A stretch of DNA of 64,000 bases from Vitis vinifera (Eukaryota > Streptophyta > Magnoliopsida > Vitales > Vitaceae): positions 6,015,501 to 6,079,500 of the forward strand of contig NC_081806.1 in NCBI RefSeq assembly GCF_030704535.1. Reading direction: 5' to 3'. How positions within the stretch are numbered: position 1 is the stretch's first letter; every line of letters begins with the position of its first letter. Positions 25,101-37,100 of this stretch are shown here, piece by piece. The translations under genes were made by a program, and so were the position numbers. The notes under the pieces were generated by a model. It was given only the letters and a program-made list of their open reading frames with translations, was not told the DNA's origin and made no database searches.

Positions 25101-28100
25101 ATCTTGAAATGGCTTCAAACCAAAAAGGAGTCAACCTCAAATACATCTCATCAGAGGACACATTACAAAAAAATAGTGCATCATCATCAAGGGTAAATGG
25201 GAAATCTCCATCCCTTCTCATATTCTCCTCTCCTCCTCCCCCCCAACACTATAAACCATAAATGAACTATAAAAGAAGCTGGAAGGAGAGTTACTCACCA
25301 CTAGAGGATCTCACAGTTGATATGCATAATCTTATTTAATGAATTCACTAATAGCTAAACCTCATTTTATTCATAATCAAAAAGAAGGAAATTCCAGTTT
25401 ACATGATTGAAGGCTATCTCAGTATCTAACTTACAAATATATTTCTCCTAATGACTGAATTGCTTAAATAGATCTAGGTAATTAATTGGTCAAATGAGCA
25501 AGCAATTGTAACTCACTTGATAAGGACCCAAAAGTTGAGACAAATTGAGTTCAAAAAGTGGTGCATCAGCAACCAATACCAGTACATCTGAAGTTTCCAC
25601 TCTGTATCACGATCATACCCACCTAAGCATACTCAAAATATAGTAGTCCCTAGCCATTACAAAGAAAGTGTGGTATCTAATAAGCATACCAATTTGTAAG
25701 AGTCTGTATCAGACTCACAAGTGTTCCAGGTCTCAGATCTCTTCCTGCTGCAAATTGCACCTGCAAAAATCACACCATCAACATTTTTACATGAGTTCAT
25801 TGATAAGACTATCTTAATTCAGAAAATGTTATAAGCAAGGCCAAGAATCAAACCTCAAAGCATTTTTGCAACTGATTCAACTTTCCTCTAACAATGCCCT
25901 ATATAAAATCAATGGAAGATTATCAACTTTTCATTGTCTTGTTAAATTTGTTCAGATCTAAAAATGCAATCTTTGACTATTAATTTTAAGGGACAATTAT
26001 GCTTATAGGCATCAATTCTATATAATTGGGCCAAAGTTCACTTACATTGCATATTTTGTCCTATGATCCTTTTTTTTTTTAAAAAAAAAGGTAAACAAGA
26101 AATGCATTGAAAAGCGTCAAAAAGAGTGCATCAAAGTACACAAGACGTATACAACGGTGGCCAAAAGATGGTCAAAAAAAGGGAAAAGGGAAACAAAAAA
26201 CTTCTCCCTCCCTTAGTGAGAAACCAACTAATCAATAAAATCACACAAGGACATTGGGCCTATAGCTATGTACAACTTGGTCCAAGATAATAAGTTATAG
26301 AGGAACAAGTTTTTGTCCTAAGATAGAGAGCTCCTTGTTTGAACGATCTCCTATTTTTCTACTTCCAAATTGTCCAAAAAAGGCACACTTTTCCCCATTT
26401 TCTTCCAAAAAATGACCCACATCAACCCAGCATAACATCTTTTACTAAGGAAGATAACACCCAGGATACACTAAAGAAAGCAAACAAAAATTGCCACAAA
26501 GCTCTTACTATACCACAATGTAGCAAGATGTGGTCAATCGACTCTTAGATATGACAAATAAAGCATCTATTAACCAAAGACCACCCTTTCCTTTGGATGT
26601 GATATAAAGTCAAAGCTTTACCCCACCAAAGCCTCCCAAGTAAAGAAAACTGCCTTAGTTGGAACCTAAGAGTTCCAAACAACAACTTTTAGGAAAGGGG
26701 TTGAACTCCCAAGCTCTAGGCAAGCACAAAGGGACTTTATAGAGAAAGAACGATTCTTTGTCTCCAGCCAGATCACCTTATCTTCTCCTCCCTAATCAAC
26801 TATTTTACCTAGAATCTTCAATAGAAAACACTCCACAATATCAATCTCAATCTCCCAATCGTTAGATGCCTAGAGAAACTAGGAGTCCAACAACCACTAT
26901 CATTAGACTGATTCCAAAAATCCACCACCCATGCCTCCTTGAAACTAGCTAAGGTATATAAGGAAGGGAAAGAAACACACAACAACTCATTATCACACCA
27001 CCTATTCTTCAAAAACTCAACTCTCCTTCCATTGCCCACAAAAAAGAAAGGCTTTAATGCTGACAATTGCCCACAATTTCCTTATTACTTTCCATAGCCT
27101 AATCCTATATTTGTCACTCACTTCCTTCTAACATCATTCCCTTCAACTTCTAACCTAGGACAACTAATCCCAAGAAAGTAGTCAAGTCAACTGGTATCAT
27201 AAAATATTTAAATTATCTAGAAAACTTGAGACTTGTAGTACTTTGGTTACTCGTGGTAGATATATAAGTGAGTTTCATTTTCCTAGTGTTGGAAGTTGTG
27301 AAGACATTAAAAGGTTATCAGGATAAATAGGAGGGAAAACTGATGGGAAAAGATCTTTTTTTTTTTTGGATTTTCAATCAATGGAAATCTCTTCTTAAGA
27401 GTTTCTCTGGTGGATTCCAAACTTTCTTGGGTTAGACCTATTCTATCCTTTTTTTTTCTTTCTTACTTTTTTGTTGTGTCAATTGGTATTAGAGCAAAGT
27501 TTGTCTTAACTTGATGGCTAACAATAAAATTGAGAATATGGTCCCTAACAATAAGGGTAGTGGAGTGGAAGCTATTTGAACAACAATTGATAGGCTAGGA
27601 CAATAGGTGAATGAGATTCATAATCTGCTTGTCTGAAAAAATCTGGATGTCGATCAAGAACTTGTTCAACATGGGAATTGTGCCAGAAGGGTTGCCTTGG
27701 ATGATCCTACTGATAGGCCTGTTTGTGGCAGACCTATTTGTGAGAGATTCATTCCTGCACACCCATGTCGACAACCTACAAACGATGAAGATTCTGACTC
27801 TTATGAGGATTGTGGGCATGGGGAGTTTCAACAAAGAATAATAAATAAAGAATTTGAAGAGTATAGACTAAAGACAGATATTCTTACTTTCAATGGGCAT
27901 CTGCACCTAGAGGATTTTTTGGATTAAGTTTTTGAAGTAGAATGATTCTTAGACATGATGGAGGTTTTAGAAGGGAAAATGGTAAAACTTCTTGCTTTTC
28001 GATTGACGGGAGGAGTAGTGGTATGGTGGGATCAACTGCAGCTGAATAGGCAGAGGTTAGGAAAGGCACATATGAGGACTTGGAGAAAAATGAAACAACT

Positions 28101-31100
28101 GCTAATGGGAAGATTTTTGCCTCCAAATTATGAGCAATACTTGTTCTAGATGTATAAGAATTGTATGCAAGGCCATAAGAACTGCATAAGGAATTTTATG
28201 CAGTTGAGCGAGCATTAAAGTATTGCATTATTTGATATAGAAGGAATTTATATTGTATTCTGACTATTAAGCTTTGAAGTTCATTAACAGCCAAAAGCAT
28301 ATATATAAATTGCATGCTAGGTGGTCAACTTTTCTGCAAAAATTTCCTTATGTTATACGACATAAATCTGGAGCACTAAATTGAGTTGTTGATGCTCTTA
28401 GTCGTCGCGCTGTATTACTTGTGATAATGAGGAATGAAGTTGTTGGCTTTGAATGTTTAAAAGAGTTATATGCAAAGGATGATGATACCAAAGAAATCTG
28501 GGACAAATGCACTACAAGGTAGCCTACTGCTGAGTTTCATATTCATGATGGTTATTTATTTTATGGAAATCGTTTATGCATTCCCCGAGTATATTTATGA
28601 GAAAAGGTTATTCGAGACTTGCGTGGTGGAGGCTTAAGAGGACATTTGGGAAGGGATAAAATTGTGGCCAGTCTTGAGGAACGTTATTATTGGCTGCAAT
28701 TGAAGAGAGATGCTGGTAATTTTGTCTGAAAATGCTACACATGCCAAGTAGCAAAGGGTCAAGCACGGAATATTGGACTTTACATGGCCTTACCAATTTC
28801 GAATGCTATTTGGGAGTACTTGTCAATGGATTTTGTCTTGGACTTCCCCATACTCAAAGAAGAGAATACTCTGTTTTTGTGGTTGTTAACAGGTTTTCAA
28901 AAAGGCTCATTTTATTCCTTACCGAAGAACTTCTGATGCCTCACATATAGCAAGGTTGTTCTTCCATGAAATTGCTAGATTGCATGAGGTTCCTCAATCT
29001 ATCACCTCTGATTGAGATATCAAGTGTCTTAGTCATTTTTGGATCACTCTTTGTAAGATGTTTGATACCTCACTGAATTATAATAACACTGCACACCCAC
29101 AGACAGATAATCAAACTAAGGCAGTAAATAAGACTTTGGGAAATTTGATTCGTAGTATTTGTGGAGACAAACCTAAACAATGGGATTATGCACTTGCTCA
29201 AGCAAATTTTGCATACAACAATGTTGTTCATGGTGCTAAACAAAAGTCTCCCTTTGCAGTGGTATATATGAAGCCACCAAAACATGCCCTAGATTTGGTA
29301 CGATTACCAAGGGCTCCTACCCTGAGTACCACAGTAGAACATATGGCTGAGAAAGTCCAAGCAATGCAAGGTGAAACAAAGAAGAGGCTGGAAGAGGCAA
29401 ATGCCAAGCATAAAGCAACAGCTGATAAGCATCGTCGACACAAAGTGTTTCAAGTAGGTGCTATGGTGATGGTATTTTTATGTAAGGAAAGATTTCCTAA
29501 TGGAACTTATAACAAGTTGAAACCAAAGAAATATGGACCATTTTAGGTGTTATGGTACATTAATGATAATGATAAGAAAATGATCTACTTGAAGATATAG
29601 GGATTTCTAAGAACTTCAATGTTTCTGATTTGAATGAGTACCATTCACCTGACAAGCCTTTCTATCCAGATTGTGACTTGAGGTTGAATTTTATTCAAGT
29701 GGAGGGGATTGACATAGGACAGATAGTCCCAAGAAAGTAGTCAAGTCAACTAGTATCATAAAATATTTAAATTATCTAGGAAACTTGAGACTTGTACTTG
29801 GTTATTTGTGGTAGATATTTATGTAAGTTTTCATTTTCCAAGTATTGGAAATTGTAAAGACATTAAAGGAGAAAAAAATAAAAAATAAACAAATTTGATT
29901 TTTATTTAGTTATACATACTAAAAATAATAATATGTTTAATTCGTATCTCATGATTGTACTACAAAATACTAAAAAGTTTTAGTAAACAACAACATTAAA
30001 AATAGTAGTCGTAACATAAATATTCATAATAATAATAAAGTAATAAAAGAGTAAGTTCAAAGAAAAATAATAATAAAGAAAAAGAGAAAAAAAGAAAATA
30101 ATAAAAGACAACAAAGACATTTTTGTCTTTTTACTCTACATGGAATCTCCAGCAATTTATAAAATTTTGTATCCTTTATCCTAATTATACCACTTTCCCA
30201 CACAATTATCTCTAATTTTAGATCACTGGTTTAAAGCTTTTTAAGTCTCTTATCTTCCCTATCCCTCACTGAAGCCACAACCACACCCCCAACGCATATA
30301 AATTCATTGCACCAAAAAAGAAAGGACAAAAAACAAATATGAAATGCAAATTTTAAAAAAAAAAAAATAGAAAAGGAAAGAAAAGAAAAGTAATCCCTTC
30401 AAAGAAGGGATCATAAAATGCCAAGTTCCTTCAAAATCTGCAGGTATTATAATTCACTATTTAGGAGAATTCATAAAACTTGTCAAAACCAAGAGGACCC
30501 ACCGCATTGATGCACTCATTGATAAGAAAATCTTCAAGTTCACGTACATTAGAAATATCAAGTTCCTGCATCAGTTGATAGTAGGAGAGAACCTGGAAAA
30601 TTCAAACATTAATAAGAAAGTTCAATACAAGTTTATGCATTACAAAAAATCCTATTAACGATATCAACAGAAAGGGAACTCCTTCATAACCAAATGCCAC
30701 ATATAGGCATATCAAGGGTCACCTAAATATTCACTCAAGGCATATAGGCAATTGGAAATGCACAAAATATATTTAAATTAAGTGTTAAGAGTGCATGATA
30801 TACATTGTGTGTTTAAATCCTACAAACTTAAGCTTTTGAGAAAATTGGTTATTTAACATGGTATCAAAGGCTCATTTTGTGGGAGGTCATGTATTCAAAC
30901 CACACTATAAATTTATTTCCTCAATTTAGTAAACCCATAGAAGGCTACTTTATTTCCCTAATTTAATAAGCCCACCTGTAAGCCCAAGAAGGCTACACAT
31001 AAGGAAGGGTGTTAGTGTATGATATATATTATGGGCCCAAATCCTACAAGCTTAAGCTATTAGAAGAATTGGTTGTCTAACAATAAGTTAATCTATAGGT

Positions 31101-34100
31101 TAAAACCTAATATGCTAACCACCCCAAACTCAATAAAGTAAGCCAACAAAGTGATTGAAACTGAAAGTTAGCTAAAATGGTTAACCACACCATGGTAGAC
31201 ATAGTTCTTACTGTGTTAAAAAACAGTGGTTTTCAAATTCTTTTTAATTTTGCTCCTTTTGGATGCAGGGCAAACAATAAACAATAAAGTAGTCCTCAAA
31301 AAAACTGATATCTCTTTTGTTAATCATGCTTAAGAGGGGGAAAAAAAGAAAAGAAAAAGAATCTCAAATTTTGGAAACTAATTTTTTAGAATTTCAATAC
31401 GACAAACAATCACAGAAAACATAAGTTTTATGGGATTTTCCTTAGCTAAAGCCTAAACCTCAGTAATCAGATTCTAGTATTCATCATTAAAAAAAATCCC
31501 TCAATCAGGGATCTAATTATTATACAAACAATGGGTACAAGTTAAATTGCAGGTACAGAGAATCTTAGATTGAATACTTTGTTCTTCTCAGCAAGAGTAA
31601 GGATACTAAGTTGCTTTAGCTTGAGAACTTGATCTGGAACCAGCTCTGGAAGAAAGCCAGCATGACCTTGCACAAATTTCAATCACCAACGACCACCATC
31701 TCATGAATTGTGTACAATTTAGACCAATAAGCCGTGAACAAAAGATAAATATTAATGTGCCAATGATAATGATGCAAATCCAAACAAAATAACTAACAAT
31801 GACTGATAAAAGATCTTAGCGCTTCTAAAAAATTCAAAATACAAAAGAGAATAGCTACAAGGTTCAAAACTGATCCACATATTAAACAAGTCACAGAACT
31901 CAAACCTGAATTCAGATATTTTCTGAATCACCATCTAAAACCAGACACATCTAGCCCATTTATTCCCACTATTTTCAATCTTTCCCCTCTGATTTTAACA
32001 AATAAAGTTTCTTTCAAAAATTGTCATTCATTATGAGATAGTATAATAATATCATTAAGATGTAATAACAAATTTAATGAGGACATATATGTTGAAATGA
32101 ATATTTAATGAAAATGAAATGTTATAAGTATAAACTTTACTTAACAGAAAGGCTATAGAGATCAATTAGGTCTGACAAAGTCGACCTTAAGCCAACCCAT
32201 TTGTGGATGGGATGAGCAAGGCCAGCCCTTACCTGACCCTTGTATCTAAATGGGTCAAACCATAAACCCTAATCTTTGGAAATAAAGGGTAAGTTCGGCA
32301 GACTGACAATGAGTCAAAAATGGACCCCTACAATGGTGTAAGACATGGATGAGGCACAAACATAATATTGTTTTTATAATAGGATTTGAATTCTCTCCAT
32401 CCCACTTTTTGCTACTTTGCTTTATATTTGAGATTCTACTACTTGCATAATATAAAGGGCGCAACGGGCTTGCATAGTTACATTTCATAGTACCTACAAT
32501 ACATATTATATTTTTGGAGCTCCTCCTTTCAAGGTAAGCAATTGATAGGATAAAAGATAAATTAATCAAAATTTGAATACTTGATATAAGATAGAAAGCA
32601 TGATATATACTGTCAGCCAAAATTTTAATAACTTAAAACTTCTAGGAAAAATGGTTCTCCAACAATCCATCAAAGCAGGAAATCAAGAGTTCGAATCCCA
32701 TCCCATATTTATTTCCCCAATTTATTAAGCCCATGTGCAAAGCTCAAAGGAGATTGTTTGTGATTTGTTTGTCCATGGGTCTTTAATAGTTTAATCTTTT
32801 AGGAAAATTGATAGTCCAAAAACATATATAATCTAACTATATATAAAAATAAAAGTACACATATTTACATAGTTCTATATCTCTATGGTTCTTGTATTTT
32901 ACTTTTTCACAATTTTCCATGCCTCATGATTGTATTTATGCTACATAATCAAAGAATAAGGAAGAGCTAGGGAGAGATCATCTGGAGTGGTTTAGAGAGA
33001 ACCAAAGCTAGAGACCCAAAGTTATCAGTAGTTTCTAGGCTTAGGAATGGAAACAATTGTTCCTCTTCTGGGGGTAATTCATAGTATTAGAAGTCAAAGG
33101 GAAGGTTTGGTTAAAGTTAAATTGTTCCTTTTCTAGAGGTGATTCATGGTGTTAGTGGTCATAAAGAAAGTATGGATAAAGTTAAGAGGAAGGATTCAAG
33201 AGGGATATGTTCATAGTCAGATATTTTGATTGGAAATGACAGGAAAGTGTAGAGAAAATTCCCAATTATGGATTTTTGAGATCTTAAATATTCCTTGAAA
33301 GCAAATTTCTTAACAAGTAGTAAAAAAAAATCCACTAAAAGGCACAAAAAAGGATGCAAACCATAGTACAACCAAAGTATAATTAGAATGCTCTCCTTCA
33401 AAAATGCAATTTTACTCCTTCCAATTTCTAAATACACCATGTGGAACTAAAACAAGAAATTGAATTGTATTTTCATATATGATTACAAGCTATTAGATTT
33501 AAAAACCTAGTGCACACAGAGGTGATAATTTGATTGAAGACACCAAGTAATTAACTCCCTAAGTTTTGAGATTTGATTGAAAATACTAGAGAACACTCAA
33601 ACAAATTGAGTGGATTATCAAAAAACCTTTACTCCAATAGCAAAGATGAATACTAAATGAGTATTATTGTCCTTAGCAGCTAATCTTGTTTGATCTTTGT
33701 AGTAGTTTGACCTTAAGAATGCTTTCTTGCTTTGTGACCTACATAGAAGCACCTACAAGGTTCGATAGTAATAATTAAAGAAGAATTCAAAGTATGTAAT
33801 GAATGTTTCATTGATGGGAAGAACCATAAAGCACCAATAAATAGAAAAGTTCTTGGTCCCAATCTCCACTCACAATATTGAAAGCATTTTCCATACCCAT
33901 CACTAAGGAGTGTATAAAAGAAAGAGAAAGAGAGTAAAGATCAAAAGTGAGGAGTTTAAGATGGTAATTTGAAGAACTACAAACTATTAAAGTTAGGATT
34001 ATGGATCATATATGCTTTCTTCTTCATGTCCTAGATGTTATTTTTCAAGTTTGATATTAACACTAGATTAAATATTTTCTAACACTTCCTAGAACTCTTT

Positions 34101-37100
34101 TGCTGTTGGAAAAAACATGCAAGTCTAACCTATCTCCAACTCCACAGAACTCACAAACCATGCTATGATCATGGAGTTCTCTGAATCCCATGTTTGAAAG
34201 CCTAGATCATCCTCTTTTGGGGCCTTTTTGCATTAGTCAGATATCCTAGTTTCCCCTTCCTACAAATAAACAATTTAATAGACTAAGATCATTTGAGAAA
34301 ATTCAATTCATTCAGCTTATGAGTGATCATGTGCAGTGAAGGGTTGTCTGGTGCTTTGAGGTGAGGCTTGTAAAGGCGACATTGATACCTGTCGTGAAGA
34401 ATCTTCAGAATTCTCCTCCTTGCTAACTCTAGACATTAAATCTTCTTACTAGCAGCCTGATTGGTTCTAGGAAAAAAACTAACAGTTGAGACTAGAAAAA
34501 AATCCACCGATTCTACCAAAGTTTTTCATGAAGAATCTTCGGAATTCTCCTCCTTGCTAACTCCAGACATTAATCCTCTTACTAGCAGCCTGATTGGTTC
34601 TAGGAAAAAAAATTGAGACTAGAAAAAAATCCACTGAGTCTATCAAAGTAAAATACATACATAACTACTCTTATGTACATGAAAAAAGGAAAATAATAAA
34701 AATATATAGTTGTATAGATGATTACTACCCAAAAAACATAAAAATAAAACCCAAATTAAGAGATAATCCTAAATTTATAAATGTTGACTCAACTGATTCT
34801 ATCCCTTAATTTACTACACTAAATTAGATCACACACATTTTTACACTGTTTCTAATTTTCCACACCCTACATCTCCATCTAAACCTCCAAAGCCAGGGTC
34901 TGAGAATTTATTGAAAGCCAATAGCAAACATAAATTCCTTATATTGTATAGTTGTGTATGGACCAACTAAAGAGGGGATTTAACCATGGATCAACTACTA
35001 AAACAAGAGAAGATCATTCTAATTGGTGCACAAGCCAAAGGGATGCAAAGTCCATTGATCCTTATCTATTGCATGTAGAGCGGCCAAGCAATTATGGTCA
35101 TTTGTTTTGGCTCCTTTCAAGGTTGATAGAAGTGTAAGCAGGTAGGTCTTGTAGATTTGTAAGGAAAAGAAGGATGTGGTGCATTTGAAAAAAGAGGAAT
35201 GGACACACACCTAAAAGAAAGGAGTTGTTTACCCTCAAATTAAAGGAGATTGTGTTGACAATGCCCTTTTTACGAGTGCATCTATTTTTTTTTTATCTTT
35301 TGATAAGTAGACGCACAGAAAAATGATATATATATATAAAGAGCTTTTTACGAGTGCATCTAATTCCTTCTTAGATTTTTTATGAACTAATTGTAGAAGA
35401 TTGATTGAGATGGGTTCTTTTTATTTGGATATTTTATATATTTATATGTACTTTCATTACACCCCTTTTTGATGACCTTAGTGGGTTTCATTATCCATGA
35501 GAGAGAGAGAGAGAGAGAGAGAACATAACAAAGACACCATGAAGAACAATGACCAATGGTAGTTTGGATAATGTACAAAATATCTATGCATTTTCTAACA
35601 TCCAGGAAAGCATCTTAGTCATGGGAAGAAAGAAAAACATTCACATGGATTATTATGATCAAACAAATAACTGTTACCCAACAAATAAGAGAAATGCCCT
35701 AAATTGCTCAATACCAAAATTTTTGTTAAAGAGTAAGTTTCTTACTCTTGTAATCCCTCCATGTACCATGAGCAAAGAGACGGAGCAAATCAATGTAAAC
35801 AGAATATTGAGTTCCATGAAGCTGCATCAAAGTTAATTTGTAAGAAAAACACAGACAAGACATAGTTTGCTATCTACTGACACAAATTACATGTTTCAAA
35901 AGGAATGAGATTTAATTTACAAATAATATTGCTAGCAAGCATAATGATAGTGTAATTAAGAAAAATCCAAAATAACAAGCAACCATTTATGCCACCTATT
36001 GGAGAAAGGGCCCAGTTTGGTATTCCCTTTGGTTTCTCAAACCACCTCAAACCACCAAACGCATGTGATGGCATAACACTGTTTATTTCTCAAAGATCTG
36101 AAGATAGAGAGAGACATGATTGGAAAGTAGAGAAATGACAGAGTGAGAGGGAGGAGAAGAGTTTATAGGAAGAAATACTGGTTAACATTCCTTTCTAAGA
36201 TGGTGGGGTGCTGAAGAATCAAGCTCTTTTAGTAAATGATTATAAGGTTCAAGATGGAGGATTATTTATGGAAAAAAAATGCTCTAATGGAAATTTGACA
36301 GTGTTTGTGGTGGTTGGTGAGCCATGGAGGTTTAAGCCTTTGAGGGAATCATCATGAGGGTTTATGGAAGGCTATCATGAGTGATTTGGATTCTCTTATA
36401 GGGTTTAATTAATGTGTGGGGTCTTATTCCCCCTTTCCTTTACTCTTTTTTAACCCCAAAAAAGGGAGATGAAAATAACAAGTATAGAATGCAAAACAAC
36501 TAAGCACAGAGGAATGATTCCGCGCATCAAAGCCTTCTTTCAAGTACATCCTCTATCAAGGATGAGGATGGACTATATAATCCTTATCCGCAAATGCCCC
36601 TCAACATTAACGTAGCTCCCACTAATACATTCACCGAGAAATAGAGCTGACCATTCTATTATTGTTCTGTTTAGTTGATGAGAAAAAGATAGGAAAGGAA
36701 AATAAGTCAAAACTTGAATCTTATATTCATCATTTTTTTTGCAGTTGTACCAAACAAAAACCTCCAGTCAACTAGGCCGATCAAACTATTACCTTACCTT
36801 ACGCGAGTTTCTCACTCTCTAGAAACCAGAACGACATGAACAAGAGAACCCAAATTTTCTCTCCATCAACCCCATTTTCCCAGCAACCAAACAGAAGGGG
36901 AAAAAAAACAGAAACCGAAGCACACCGAGGAAGCATGAAGCACTTACGTTTCTGTGTATTCGAATTTGATCAGACCCACATGGATTCATTCAATCATGAC
37001 AGGTAGAATTACACAAAAAAAAACGTATCAATCCAAACCTCGACAACGCTGGGGACAGCCAAAATCTCAGAGAAGGCGAAGAGTGAGGAATGGGAGGTGG

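Larger units (their letters stand above)
19650..25240 (-). mobile_element. LINE relic (LINE-B), split by a copia insertion
   Basis: Two minus-strand pieces belong together. At 25240-24745 they encode the RT region after the active site ([53 protein letters not shown]). At 20889-19650 they encode the C-terminal region ([33 protein letters not shown] with breaks, LKEVLLGW). A copia relic (20890 to about 24745) lies between, apparently with loss of a short LINE segment. The 3' end near 19650 is approximate. It lies in CSN7 intron 6. Confidence 0.8.
27151..29870 (+). mobile_element. Ty3/gypsy element with large internal deletion
   Basis: The 5' LTR is about 27151-27480, then a primer-binding site TGGTATTAGAGC (27484-27495, initiator-Met type). 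Gag remnants follow (27700-28150; [34 protein letters not shown]). The sequence then jumps to the end of RNase H ([21 protein letters not shown], about 28350-28410) and the integrase: HHCC region about 28600-28760, core 28790-29060, [20 protein letters not shown] and the chromodomain-proximal region to 29546. Protease and reverse transcriptase are absent. A polypurine tract GGAGGGGAT precedes a 3' LTR fragment that matches only the first 150 bp of the 5' LTR. It is in CSN7 intron 4. Confidence 0.9.

Noticed and set aside
27611..27841. Plus-strand ORF within the gypsy gag region
   Set aside because: The neighbouring frame from 27697 carries the gag-like sequence, so this is a shadow.
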